Shown here piece by piece: positions 50,601 to 62,500 of a stretch of DNA of 64,000 nt; the first letter of the stretch is position 1, and the number at the start of each line of letters is the position of its first letter. This DNA is from Deuterostichococcus epilithicus (lineage: Eukaryota > Chlorophyta > Trebouxiophyceae > Prasiolales > Stichococcaceae), in the NCBI GenBank assembly GCA_033439295.1, contig JAVTLE010000003.1:1116001-1180000 (forward strand), in the 5' to 3' direction. The notes beneath the pieces were generated by a model. The model was given only the letters and a program-made list of their open reading frames with translations. It ran no database searches and was not told the DNA's origin. Both the position numbers and the translations under genes were made by a program.

Positions 50601-51694
50601 CTCGCTGGCCGCCGACACCGTGCCGCCAGAGCTGGGCCCGGCGCCGCTGTCGCTGCCGCCCTCATTGGGACGCGCCGCCAGGATGGCCGCCAGCAGCCGG
50701 CAGGCCTTCTCTTGCGTGAACCAGTCGGTCCGCTGCAGCAGCCTGTGTCGCAGTCGGTGCTCTGGTTGCCAAGTGGCAGTGTTCTCTGCCCCAAACCCCA
50801 TAGTGTCAAGATGACAACGAGGCTTGTGTGCTTATCACAGTACATCTGTGGGCATGACGCCACGACAGGGATGTGCAGCCATATTTGACACACCTGAGGA
50901 AGATGGTGTATGGGTCTGGCACGCCAGCCAAGCCTTTTTGCTGGTGAAAGAACCGAGCCCGAGATGGGTCCCCTGTGAGTCCCAAGCCCAGATAGTTGAT
51001 CACACCGTTCGCGCTGGTACTTCATGTCGTACGAGCCAACTTGTGCCAACTTGTGCACGCATTGCAAGACGCCGGCTGTAACAGCATGGTCATGCCCGCA
51101 TCAGTTTTGATGCCGCCGCGGACCCTCAAAGCCTGCTGAGTCAGAGAGGCTTCCCACCTGTGACGATCTCGTCCAGCAGCGCCAGCACATACTGCACCGT
51201 CTCCTCCTTGGTGACGTTCCGCAGCACCGTCAGCAGCGTCTCCACATATGCTGGGCCATCCTGCATTGTTGCCAGTGCCTCTGGTCACCATCATCAAAGC
51301 ACTTCTACATGCTGCTTCGTGGCACAGCTGGTGGCTGCAACGATCGAGGGCTTGGCTTTGTGCTTGCAAACTGGTGGGGAAAGATATGCGGGAGTTCCCA
51401 ATGCGGCGGACAGCACACCTCTTCCAGGAGTGAGTCTTGCGTGTCACTGGGACGCTTGTCAAACTTGCGGATCAGCTGCAAATCCTTGTCGCTCAGCAAC
51501 CGCGCCGTCATGTACCTGTGCACGCAAATAGCAGCGTCACGCACAACACACGACGGACGTTGGATAAGTTGGAGAGCTGACCGCACGGCAAGCGCGCAGA
51601 CGTAGTGTAGTCGGAGGCGCATCCAAGCTTACGTGGACCATGGGATGTCCCTGCGCAGCACCGCCTGCGTGCTGGGCACTGTCGGCCCGCTCAT
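47700..51694 (-). CDS. V-type H+-ATPase subunit H (VMA13)
   Basis: Subunit H is the regulatory V1 subunit that bridges V1 and V0 and blocks ATP hydrolysis by free V1. The ATG at 51694 starts MSGPTVPSTQAVLRRDIPWST, then YMTARLLSDKDLQLIRKFDK, AYVETLLTVLRNVTKEETVQ (51160-51250), TDWFTQEKACRLLAAILAAR (50650-50750), AFVEWLCAQLRRPSHPTRSA (50080-50210) and QLLYDAGLATWQLTF (about 49750). The later exons are LPGLVALVRGGAKEKVVRVG (49260-49450), NWEDEDVPALLTEIGEELRG (48900-49050), DQFWRENIGKFEEKDFQILR with HDLGQFITHYPAGKGIV (48470-48660), KDAVLRLVGHADPDVQKQAL (about 47970-48085) and a probable final exon DGGLASSANGR-stop at 47700-47735. HEAT/armadillo-type repeats are implied by the family. The order and nearly every conserved block match the subunit; short exons between 49800 and 50500 are approximate. 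Confidence 0.88.
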
Positions 51695-52278
51695 GACAGC
51701 AGCTCAGTCGTTATCGAGCCAAGGTCCACACAGGTTGTGGAAGGAGGGGATGTCCTGTCCACTTCAAATGTCACAATGTGAGCACGGAACCAAGCTCACA
51801 CCATGTATCCCGATCGATCCTATCTTACTGGTATCACCAGCTGACAAGAAAAGCTGGCCAATATCGCTTGCGCAACAGTGTTGCGACCTATTTAGGTTTG
51901 GATGGGCACACACACCAAGCCTCACAACACTTCAACGTAGGGTTACGAGACCAGCGTTGAAGTAGCTCAAGCTCATGCTGCTGCTGATACAAGTGAAGTA
52001 TGATCGCTGCACCGCGAGCAGCTCCCCGGCGTGGGACGCCCCGTCGCAAGCATCCACTCTGTAGTCCCGTGCACACTCTGGACTTTCCCAGACTTTCCGA
52101 GCCGCTGCATGGCGCACTCAGCGCTTGCATAGACCACCAGTCACTACACTACGATGTGTTTCAGTCCTGCTGACTGATGCTGATAGCCGCGCCCAAAGAT
52201 GCCACAGTCGTGACTGCACAGTAAGGTGCTCGCCGCACACGGCGGCGTCACCGCAGCGTTGAGCTGCCCAGCGGAGCA
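51695..52278. promoter_or_regulatory. Divergent intergenic region, V-ATPase H / DHHA1
   Basis: About 580 bp between divergent ATGs. No distinctive regulatory motif is recognised. Confidence 0.4.
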
Positions 52279-53917
52279 ATGCAGGTTGGCACACAGCGCC
52301 TCGCAGCTGCGGCTCCAGCTGTGCAGTCTGCAGTGGCTCTGTACCACCACTACTGCCATGATGGCATCTTTGCGGCGCTTGCGGCCCAGTTACATTTCCA
52401 GCAAGCATGTGCGCCCGTGCGATTCGTGCCGCACCACGTGTACGAAGCTCTCGATGCAGACGCCCTGGGCCTCCGGATCGACGACACGGTGTTTTTGCTA
52501 GATTATGTTGGTCCGCCCGGCTTCGCGGCGCAGCTGTGTAGTTTGGTCAACAGGTGCGCCACATGCCTCTGACACTTCACGGGGCTCACGTACACCATGC
52601 GGCCATGAACCTCCTCGCCCCTGCTGGTCAGGGTCGTCGTCATCGACCATCATAGGACGGCCGCCGAGCAATTTGGGGGCGCTGCCGCTGCCGTGCTGCC
52701 GCCCAACCTGGAGCTGACCTTGGACATGGATCGCAGCGGCGCGACGCTGGCGCTTGACTACTTCCGCCCCACGGTACAGCCCGATCAACCCAGCCTGCTG
52801 TGGTGCGCACAGTGGGCCTGCTATCATGCTGGAAAAGTCAAGACGACGCAGTAGATGTCTGTGACTGGTGTAGCTGATAGGTGCGACCCGTGAGGCATAG
52901 TTCTGACATTGGTGACACCTATTGCAGGGTCTGACAGAGTCACAGCAGCAGCTTTTTCAGTTTGTGGAAGACGCCGACCTGTGGCGATGGAAGCTTGGCG
53001 ACAGCAAGCAGTTCCATGCAGGTGCGGCAACTTGCACACTGGTCATGCTTTTGCACAATGTCAACTCCTACGGATGCACCAAATCTACCACTGTGGTCGG
53101 TCTGTGCACCAAAGTCCTTTAAACATTCCTGTCCCGTCTTCTGCGCTAACTGATGGGTTTCTGGTCCTTCCTGACAGGCCTCGTGGAGCTAAAATTGGAT
53201 TACGATGTCTGGAGAAACCCTGATGTCTTTGATCAGCTCCTACAGCTGACGCCGGACGGCGTCATTGCCAGGGTGAGCCGCACAGCTCCATCACACTTCT
53301 GCAGATGCTTCTGGCGTCCCGAATCATGACGTACGGCATATTCGGCAGTCGAACAGCTGCCGGACGATGTGCATTAGTCTGCGACTAGCCGGACCAGAGT
53401 TGTTTCATGTCTCAGGGGCGGCAGGCGATTGCGCATCAGGACAGTGCGGTGGCCGCCATTGTCGCAGAGTCCTTTCGGATGCAGCTGGGTGGCGCCGGTG
53501 GCGCGGCAAAGGGCTGGGGCGCCTGCCTCGCGGCGCGCGGTGACGCGGCTCCCGACCTGCGCAGCCAGATCGGCAATGCACTCGCCCTCAAGTCGAAGGC
53601 GGCCGGGCTGCGGCCCCTGGGTGCCGTCATCTACATAGAGGTGCACCTGCATACTGTTGTGCGATATGTTTCAGTTCAGACATCTTACCTGCACATGGCG
53701 CCTTGCCTGCCGCTTGTGTGCGTCTTGGACCAAACTGCCGTGCCGCTGCCTGCAGCCAGCAGCCAACAACAAGAGTCAGTACAAGGTCAGTCTGCGGAGC
53801 CTCGGTGGCGAGGACACCACGGTCGTGTCATCCGCGCTGGGCGGCGGCGGCCACCGCAACGCGAGCAGCTTCCTTGCAGATATGCAAGAGGTGGACAGCT
53901 GGAGGATGCAAGGCTAG
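52279..53917 (+). CDS. DHH/DHHA1-family phosphoesterase-like protein
   Basis: DHH phosphoesterases include nano-RNases and pAp phosphatases; the substrate here is unknown. Exons: 52279-52553, 52632-52773, 52928-53021, 53178-53272, 53416-53640, 53756-53917. The N-terminal block is YHHYCHDGIFAALAAQLHFQ, then DDTVFLLDYVGPPGF, VVVIDHHRTAAEQFGG (the DHH motif), LDMDRSGATLALDYFRP and QFVEDADLWRWKLGDSKQFH. Next come LVELKLDYDVWRNPDVFDQL, GRQAIAHQDSAVAAIVAESF and the DHHA1 part NNKSQYKVSLRSLGGEDTTV, ending in SSALGGGGHRNASSFLAD, where GGGGH is the DHHA1 substrate loop. All introns keep phase. The classical first motif HxxPDGDAxGS is reduced to HDG, which I believe is normal for this plant/algal branch. 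It converges on the SENP8-like gene 145 bp away. Confidence 0.82.
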
Positions 53918-54062
53918 CTGGGCAGCGCAGACGAACGGGACACACCATCAACTCATTGGACCAACGTTTGTGCAGAGACATGGCACTTTGAGATACCTTT
54001 GAAGCGCTCAGCAGCTTGGACGGACAGCGGCAATAGTGAGCCCCACTCAGGGGTTGGCAGCA

Positions 54063-55302
54063 TCAGTAAAACATCGCCAGGATGTCCGCTCTTAGCTTTG
54101 CAGCCGCCTCTGGTTTCCCCCGCATTTGCAGCTGCGCCTGCGTTTTGCTGTCACTGATAGTGCCGCGCTGGCACATGGCCTCGCACAGCACGGTAGCGGT
54201 TGCTGCATTGCAATACAAGGACAAGCTTGTCGAGCAACTAAGTTTTCAAAGCATGTGATGTGTCTACGCGTCTGTGGGTTCTTCTAGCAAAGTCGCTCCT
54301 TCAAGGAGCCCTGCAATGCATGAGGCAGGTGTGTCACCCAACATGTGCATGCCGCAGTCGTAGCCATTCGTCTGCTGTGGCACAGACACCGACTCGAAGG
54401 TACAATCGTCCCTGCAGAAAAGTGATGGAAACCATGCATTCGATATCAACGGTGTGCAAATCATCTCTTCAGCATTGAGACGCAGTTCCTCCCTCGCAAA
54501 TGCTCCGGTTGCAATGCTGCAGCATGTTGCGGAGCCGCACCCAAGGAGCGGCTGCAGCTTCTTGCCGATCGTTCGTGCTGCAGCTTGATTGCTGCTGCCG
54601 CTGCTACCGCCTGCCGAGTCATAGTGACGGTATATTTTGTCGGCACATGTGAAGCTAAGCAGCGTCCAGTGAGAGCCGCCATTGGCTTCGTCGATGAAGG
54701 GGTTGTCATTGATGGCAAACAGGATGAGCGCCTTGCTTTTTGCCTGCAGGCGAACTCATTTCGTCAGTCACCGTTGCAAGGAGAGCAGAGCGCAGCACGG
54801 GTTGAGCATTTAAGTCCCAAGCATGCACGAGACAGAGCCTTGCCTGCAGCGATTTGGCCTGCTGCACTGCATCCTCAGCGCCTGCGTCCAGCACCCACAA
54901 ATTTGCAACGTGTTGCTCGAGTGTCGTGTTTTGACTACTGCATCATGTCAATCAAACCTGATTTGCAGCATGAGAAACACAGCGGGACATGACACGGCGC
55001 GCACTGCCGTGGAGGAGAAGGAATGTCGTCGACCCGGGCAGCAGCAGCACATCGGCCGAAGGCTGACCATCCCGAGCCAGCCATTCGAAGTAGAAGCTGA
55101 TGATCTGCGTGATCAGGGCTAGGTGACGAGCATGCATGACATACCAATGACACTTACTAGGATCATTTAGCGGCAGCAGCAACGTCCACGACCCCCTGCC
55201 CACCTGGTCATTCAGCCACAAAGGTCCGGTCAGCAGGTCCACATCCGCCCTTCTGATGAGTACGTCGCCGTAAGACAGGACCTTCTCGTCTGCTCTGTTC
55301 AT
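54063..55302 (-). CDS. SENP8/DEN1-like NEDD8-specific protease (Ulp1 family, C48)
   Basis: This family removes NEDD8 from cullins and other targets. The ATG at 55302 starts MNRADEKVLSYGDVLIRRAD and VDLLTGPLWLNDQ| (exon to 55204). Next is the exon 55104-55005, IISFYFEWLARDGQPSADVL with TTFLLLHG. LSYGDxLxxxxDxxLLxGPxxLNDxxIxFYFEyL is typical of SENP8. A third exon (about 54590-54730) reads ALILFAINDNPFIDEANGGS followed by HWTLLSF with the catalytic His, and DKIYRHYD with the Asp. The exon ending near 54340 has VPQQTNGYDCGMHML with the catalytic Cys (about 54345-54360). The last exon, ending at 54063, reads MCQRGTISDSKTQAQLQMRG and then KPEAAAKLRADILAMFY. The catalytic triad is complete. An exon between about 54400 and 54590 is not firmly placed. 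Confidence 0.85.
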
Positions 55303-56617
55303 GGCTGGCAAACTTGCGCCGCGAGGTGTTAGAATGTCGTCAAGCAAGCTCACAAGCTTGGATCACAGTCCTGGGCCGCACAGCGTGCGTGGTACAGCGA
55401 GACTCGATGATGTCGCTTACGGCAAATCAGAGTATGATGGCAACTCGAGCTCGCAACAATGTTGGGGCGGTCCCCCGAGAAGTCAACTTGCGAGTCCCTC
55501 TTGGAACGGCCAACTGGCTCGGGACAAGCTCAGCATGAAGCTTGCGCATATTTCTGCAGATTTGGAAAAGCAAAGGGTCTCGTCACCGTTGTGCCATGCC
55601 TAACAGCTGGTCTGGCACTCCTGCCCTTCGTCACAACTTCAAATTGCTCGGAGACTTCGTCGATACAAGCGGGAGATTTGCTCTGACAGTGCTTCATGCG
55701 CTTGAAATTTTTTCTGTTCACCCTGCATGCCGCAGCTCTGAGTGACAACAGCCATGGCGGCATCCAGCAGCGGTATGCCGCCCACAGCGGCCCATCACCA
55801 GCGCTTTTCAGTTTCGAAGCCTCTTCCCGATCAACAGCTCGGCAGTAGAGGTATAATTCGTTATACACGTAGCCTGACGCAGGCACACAGCATGCCTTCG
55901 CATCAGCATCCCAACATTGCAGTAGCACATGCCCTTGCAATCTACACCATGGCACAAAGAACCCCTGATGCCCTGCGTGCAGGCATGCAGCCTGTGGGTC
56001 TTTGGACGGAAGGCAAACGGAGAACTGGAGAGAAGTACCGGCAGATTTTGGGTGAACTGACCGCCCAGATGCATGCGGTGGACACAATCGTAGCCGGCGC
56101 TGTCAACAGCGTTTCAAACCCCCCAGAGTGGCTGCCAAAAGGAATGACCGCCAGGCCGCTTGTTGCAGCACTGCGACTGAACAGATTCAGAAAAGCCACG
56201 TAGTTCTGCAGCATCCCGCCCGGCTGGCTTTTCCAAGAGCGCCGAACACCAGAGTGGGGCCATGGCGCCACACCCCTTGCATGTCATTGGCGGCCCAGAT
56301 TGGGGTGCGACAGAGGTACGACCAGGCACCATGCCTGACAGAACATTTCGAAGATGCATGTCGCGAGTCGAATTTGACCTGGCAAGCTGACTGTGAATTA
56401 TCATGGTGGCGCGGCAGGGCGGTTGTGACACACTGGGGTGGGTTCGTGAGGTACACGGAAACGCATCCCATCTTTGTGCCGGGGCCAGACGGATCGACAT
56501 CGCCGCCATCATGCATTATTGCGGAGACTGTGGACGCCGAAGGTGGCATTGCTGCCGTCCCAACAACGGTGATTTGCGCAGCCTGCATCGAAAACTGATG
56601 ACGGCACCTCGTGTCCA
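55303..56617. other. Region with unassigned frames between SENP8-like and axonemal-like genes
   Basis: Open frames on the plus strand (55301-55603; 55754-56203, about 150 aa from an ATG in good context; 56262 onward, MAPHPLHVIGGPDWGATE| with a GT donor) may be 5' exons of the downstream coiled-coil gene. A long minus-strand frame overlaps (55530-56087). None has a domain I recognise, so no gene is called. Confidence 0.35.
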
Positions 56618-59500
56618 ATGCAACTTTGTTACGCAGCTGTGCATGGCATGAGGCAGTCGCACACAGGCACGATCAACAAACTCGCTGAGGCAATTTGTTT
56701 CATGGTCGCACATGGAACTGTCGTACCCACTCCTGTGCAGGTGTTCCCCAACCTCAACCCCAGCCGGCGTGAGGACATGGTGCTGCTGCAGTCTTGGCTG
56801 CGCGACACGATGGCGCAGCTGACCACAGACGTCATGGACCGGGACACAAGCAGCCCTCAGGTGTGTTGTGACCTGCATTTCCTGGATCCCTGGTGCAGAC
56901 GAACTGCTTTGCACCTGTCCCAAGCGTCGTGATGAACAAATACAAAGTCGAGCCTGTCCACTGCAACTATGCGGCAGTCACCGAGCTCGAGCTCGATATG
57001 CCAGACCGGGTGGGTGCAGTGTGTTTCCCCAGTGGTCCTCAAAAACTGCCGCAGCTGAGCACCCCTTCGGATCGTCGAACACAGGTAGCCGCAGAGATGG
57101 CGGAAGCAGTGCTGTGGCTGTACGGCACGACGCTGGAGGAGTTGCAGCGGCAGGTGTCGAGCGAGTGCTGCCAGCGCGGCGAGCTCCTGGCTGCCTGCTG
57201 GTGCGCCCCACTGCCGCGTCTGGAGCAAGAAGATGGTACATGTGTGCTGTATCCCCACCTCCTCTGAGTAGAGCTGGCCTCAATGTCCAACCTTGGCCGG
57301 GCAAGCAAGCGCCGCCGCAGCTGAAGCATCAATCCACGATACGACTTGCTCGCTTTCCGCCGCTTGCTGGCGCCGCATCCCGCACAATGACTAATTGTCG
57401 AAGGTGTAGTGCAGTCGGCGATATTCGCTGCCGAGCGAGACGCGGCGCAGGCGCAGCTGCAGGCCGCCAATGACTCTGTCGCAGCCCAGGTGTTCATGAC
57501 GACCACACTGCTGCCATGGCTGTCAACGACCTCCGAATGGCTGTTGTTGTCGTCCTTGAGCGCACGACTACACAGGCGCGCATCAGCGTCAATGGTTGCA
57601 TCGTTCTGCCCTGCTTCAGCCTCTCAATGCTCCGCTGACGCACACCTTGAGGACATTTGGGTGTGGATTCCGCGCACATGCAGGCTTCAGAGCTGACAGC
57701 AACCAAAGCCGAGGCCGTCCAGACCGCGGGGAAGCTGGCTGGCCTGAGGGCGGCGAATATCGAGATGCTGGCCGAACTGGATGCACTGCGCATGTGGCCC
57801 GCCCTCAGGTTGGTACTTCAACCTGTGATGCTTGATGTGCCTGCGGTTGCTGCTGCCGCTGTGCGCGCACCACTCGATGCTTCAGCGCGTATTGACGTCG
57901 GGTGCTGTTTGCGAACCAGAACGTCAGGACTGTCCCATCCTGGGAAGTCGAGCCCTGCTGTCTCGTCGGACGCTTAAAGTGTGTTCCTCGCAGCCTCAAG
58001 CCTGCGGACAGCCACACCCTGGAAGCGCTCCAAAGCGAGGCACAGGGGACGCAGACAGCGCTGCCGTCGCCGGTGCCCAGCGTCAGCGGCTGGCCGCCGG
58101 CGGCCAGCAGCGAGCCCATGATGAGCATCCAGCGGCCGACCATCTTCCGTCGACAGACCGGGGCAACCCAGAAGACGACCAGCAGCAGCCGCTCGACGCG
58201 CATGGGCAGCATCATGTCAAACGAATACCTTGTTAGCCTGCCGCATTCCAGACCGCACACGGCGCAATTTGTTGTGCTGCAGGTAGGGGCGTAAAAGGTT
58301 AGGCGCTATCTGTGGAAATGGCATGGTTGGGCACGTACGCTGGAACAGGGAGACTACTGGCTGGACCTTGCGATCGGAAGGCTCGTGGTTCGAGCAGTAC
58401 TTCTGGGCGTTTGTGATCAGCTGTCACCAACATTGTGCTGATGGCGCACGGCTCGCAATGCTGCGCAGGCAGAAGCAGAGGCAGCAAGGCAAGAGACCGC
58501 CATGGCTCGCATGGCGTCTGCGACTGCAGCAGCATGCAGATGGGCTGCAAGCAAAGCTCGACGCGACTGAACACCAGCTCAGGTGCGGCGGGTTCAGAGG
58601 ATTGCCAACAGCTGCAGACACATTGCTTTCCCACCGAAGATGACTGACCAGCAAAGCATAAAGATTCCGCAGAAGGCAGACATCACCGTGTTTTGATGCA
58701 GCCGCCGCTTTCCGCTCGGAGAATTGGAGGTACGGTGCATCCCAACAGTCTATTCGCCAAAACTGATCCACCAGAGCAGGCTCAATGTTTTGAGCTCACG
58801 AGGAATACATGTGATGTTGCACGGTCCTGGTGCGGTCTTGCGCAGGCTCAGCTGCGCATTTTGGAAGGCAGGCACACCGCCATGGAAGATGCAGCACGGA
58901 TGGCTGTCTCCAACGGCGATGCGAATGCGCCCTCAAGCGGCACAGATCAGCTGCAAACTGCACAAGAGGTCAGCTGGCTGCGCATCAAGGTTTGCATCCT
59001 GTCGAGTTTTTGTGCATCCTTGCGGCGCCAAAAGGACCTGCTAGGCAGCCATACCTCCGCCGTGACTGGGGCTCAGCAGATAGTTTGACGTATTTTGAGA
59101 GGCAGATGGTTGTCGTTGGGTCTTGGGTACATTGTCTGCTTCCAATTGGCATTGCACAATACAATTTGGTTTGTGAAGAATCATCTGCCTGATGGCCGCT
59201 GAATCTATTGCGGCCACATGCCCGCCTGTGTGGGAAATACTGCACCTGCCTACCCACATATGATCAGAAACACTGAACCCACCTGCACTAGTCCGATTGC
59301 GCTCTATCTATGCCCTTATCAGATATGCTTCCCCGCATGCAGCACCCCACACGCGGGCAGCTAGATGGTGTACAGCAGCAGCAGATTGAAACGGTGCAAA
59401 ACGCTATCCGGCCTGGTCAGGTGCCAGCACCAACCAAACGACCCTCCTTCGCGCAGGTTCCTGGTCCTCTCAATGCGATGTGCTGCATGTGCACACCAGA
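56618..59500 (+). CDS. Coiled-coil protein resembling axonemal dynein light chain domain proteins (AXDND1/p28-like)
   Basis: Exons that join in phase: 56618-about 56860 (MRQSHTGTINKLAEAICFMV.. VFPNLNPSRREDMVLLQSWL.. DRDTSSPQ|), 57085-57235 (VAAEMAEAVLWLYGTTLEEL then QRQVSSECCQRGELLAACW), 57410-57489 (VQSAIFAAERDAAQAQLQAA), 57684-57808 (ASELTATKAEAVQTAGKLAG..), 57994-58282 (LKPADSHTLEALQSEAQGTQ.. RRQTGATQKTTSSSRSTRMG) and 58530-58582 (QHADGLQAKLDATEHQL). Later plausible pieces are RILEGRHTAMEDAARMAVSN (about 58850-58970) and VQQQQIETVQNAIRPGQ (about 59370). LQRQVSSECCQRGELL resembles the FDELIRQV-x-CxERGLLL signature of axonemal dynein light-chain-domain proteins, and the FPxLxPS-R block matches AXDND1. 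The rest is coiled coil. Both ends are unresolved; it may start in the preceding region. Confidence 0.5.
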
Positions 59501-59539
59501 GGCATCTGCCTCCGCAGCCAAATCCTGCCGGCGTGCAAA

Positions 59540-59540
59540 N
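59540..59540. other. Ambiguous base (N) in sequence
   Basis: A single n in tgcaaanctcccccctt, next to a C-run just downstream of the amylase stop. It is an assembly or base-calling ambiguity. Confidence 0.9.
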
Positions 59541-59574
59541 CTCCCCCCTTCCCCCACATCCAAGGAAAGGTCCA

Positions 59575-62500
59575 TCAGGACCGCAGCCAGATGGCCCAGG
59601 CGTCGCCTTTGTCGGCCGGCTGCCACTCGTCACCATCGGGCTTGAAGTCCGCAGCGCCGACCTTGACCAGCAGCTTGCTGTCGATCTCCGCCACGTACAG
59701 CTCCTTCTGTGCCCTGCGCAGCGACGATCCAAGCAGCGCTCAGCGTTGTCAACTTGATGACCCGTCCACAGCCGGCCGCCGCCGCCTCCTTGAGCCGGCA
59801 TGCTGCAGCTGCATCCAACGACCAGGGTCGCTTGGAAAGGGAGCCGAGTCGCTGTGCATGGTTCCCCACGTGTAGCAGCTCATCGAGAGCGCCTCCGCGA
59901 GCTTGAGCAGTGGCGGCAGGGCGCACTTGAGGATGTCGACGCTTGAGCGGCAGTTGATGCCCTGCTCCCGGCGCAGCGCGACGAGCCGCTCGATGGTGGG
60001 CCGCAGCTTGGCGTCGCGCCAGTGGTCCCAGAAGACAGCGGGGGTGCCCGGGTGCGTCAGGATGTAGGCGTGCCCCGCCTCCACCCGCTTGCTGGGGAAC
60101 CGCCAGTGCCCCTGCGTTGAGCCCTGCGGCGCGAATAATGCGAGTTGTTTGCAAGAGGTAAAAACGCACGAGACAGTCCCCATAACGAGCAGCGGTCTCA
60201 TGAAAGTGCCACTTTGCAGCCGATTGCAGCTGCTTTGCAGACATCCTTCCTCAGCCGTCAGCCTGGCAAGGTGCTGACTGCAACCTTGCTGCCCGCAGTC
60301 GTGCATTAGCAGACCAGACACGCGAAATGCCCCGCATGGGTTTGATGCCAATTCGAAAAGCGGCGCACCGTGTCGTGGTTCTCCAGGAAGGTGACCTGCT
60401 CCATCAGCAAAAGCATGTGTCATCGTCACTGTAGAGCGAGAAGTGGACGGGCAGGCCACAGATGGAAAAGCGATGCTGCAGAAGCACCTCGATTCTCTCG
60501 CAAACGTCAGCTGAGACGGGAGCATTGAGCATGCAGCGCAGGGATCCCTGGCGGATTGAGGGTTTCTGGCCGGACGCACCGCATGCGAGGGCCACCAGCC
60601 CATGACGCCGGGTGGCTTCCCCGCCGCGTCCTTCAGTCGGCTCAGGTCCCCCCGCTGCACATTTGCAGTTTGACGGAGCAGATGAGGCGGTTGCGGGAGT
60701 CGGCCCGGGCTTGACAATCGTGTCTGAAGCGTCTGACGCGGGAGTTTTCAGCAGTGGTGCCGTGTGGGACGAGCGACTGTGAAGCCGATCACGACCCTGA
60801 TGCTGCTCTGCCAGGGCAACATCATGTTGTTCAGGGACCACCATGCAGCGACGCACCTCAAAGGCCTGGTGCAGGATGCCCTTGGTGGTCATGTCGAAGG
60901 CGGTGGCTGTGCCGCCGGCGGCCTTCATCCACGCCACCGTCCGCCCCCTGTGCGCGTCCTGCATGAGAAGGAAGCACCGGCTATTTTTCTGGTGTCAGGG
61001 CCCTCGCAACCAAGCGAGCCAGGACCATGACCCAGGTCGGCCCCCCGCGGCCGCTCAGTTTTGCACGGCAATGACACTGCACGCGCACAGACGCTTCAGT
61101 CTGGTGCGCCTTGACGCGGGGTGTTGCACGCCTGCACAGCGTGGCACCATGTCGGCAGGCGGGGCCGTTGCAGACGACTCGTAGCTGTCGGCCAACGAAG
61201 CTCTTGCTAAGTCACACACCGCAGCCTGGGGCAGTCTGCAGAAATGCCCACCTGGTTGCGCAGCGCGACGCCACGTCGGTAGGCAAGGCTGTCCCAGAAC
61301 TCGCCAACGGCGAACTCGGGGCTCGTTGCCTCGCAGTAGTCAGCGATATGCTCGCCGCTGTAGCCGCGCGCAAAGTCGAAGCTGCGGCACGGGCGGCAGG
61401 GCTGTCAGCATCGGCGTCATGTCACCACACCGACAGGAGCACCGACTGAGATGGGGCGACGTGCTCCTCACTGGAACTACATCCTAGCCGGCCATGATCC
61501 CATCGGCAGTTCCTGCCTTGTGCTCTTGTATAGAGCTGCGCATGTGCTGGCGCAACAGCCGCATCCATCTGTGGAAGCTTTTGGTGCAGGCGCAAGAGAA
61601 GCAGCCAGATCAAGCTTTGCACGACTGGAGCAGCAGGCACAAGGGCAGCCAGCGGGGCAGAGCGCCCACCGCCAGCCGTCAAAGCCGAACTCGGCGCGCA
61701 GCCAGCGCAGCCACTCGGACAGGTCCCGCTTGACGAAGTCCGCGGAGTGGTCGATGTTGGGCGCCGCGGGAAAGGGGTCACCGCTGCTCTCGGCGCCGCG
61801 CCCCCGGAACTCGTAGTGGTCCCCTACCACCTGCGGCGCGGCGGAACAAGAATTTTGAGGAGATGAGACTCCATGATGGTTAGCCGAAAATTTGCATGAC
61901 GGTAGCCAGAGATGTTGCACAGCACGCAAGTAGAATGCGCATCTGTTGCGGCCGCGCGGCAAGCTGCCTGGCGGCACAAGCGGCGCCCAGCGCCCGACAA
62001 GGGAGGAGGAAGCAGAAAGGCGCAGCGGCCCACCGCGTCGGCGTCCCAGGCGAGCTTGCCGCCAAACACGTTCCAGACGCCATTCTCGTCCTGCTTCGCG
62101 GCGCAGCGGTGGTTGATGACGATGTCGGCCAGCACCTTCACGCCCGCGCCCTGCAGCCCCCGCACGCACCTGCAGCAAGTTTGAAGATGAGCGTTGGGTC
62201 GAGAAGTCTTCAAGTGAGTTGCTCTTCAAACGAGTTGCAATGCGAAGGTGGCCGGCACGTTCAGGCGCTGTGGCGTATGATGTCGGATCTACGCTGCGGA
62301 GTTCCAGCGTTGCACTGGGTCCATCGCCGGGCACCTCAGGAACAGCTGCGTATGCATTCTAAACCCTCCGCCAGACGGCCGTGTCATGTTGCTGTGCCAT
62401 CATTCGCTGGCCAACCTCAGCCATGGACGCTGGCCAGTTTGTTGTGCAGGCTGTGCAGCACAGTGCCTCTTCAATTGAGACTGAGGATGGCCGCACTGCT

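Noticed and set aside
55530-56087. Long minus-strand frame of 185 aa
   Set aside because: It has no ATG near its start and no domain. A plus-strand ORF with an ATG overlaps it. Neither could be chosen.
57805-58260. Minus-strand frame with hydrophobic stretches (possible membrane protein)
   Set aside because: The plus strand here joins in phase to coiled-coil exons on both sides. The minus frame has no splice partners.
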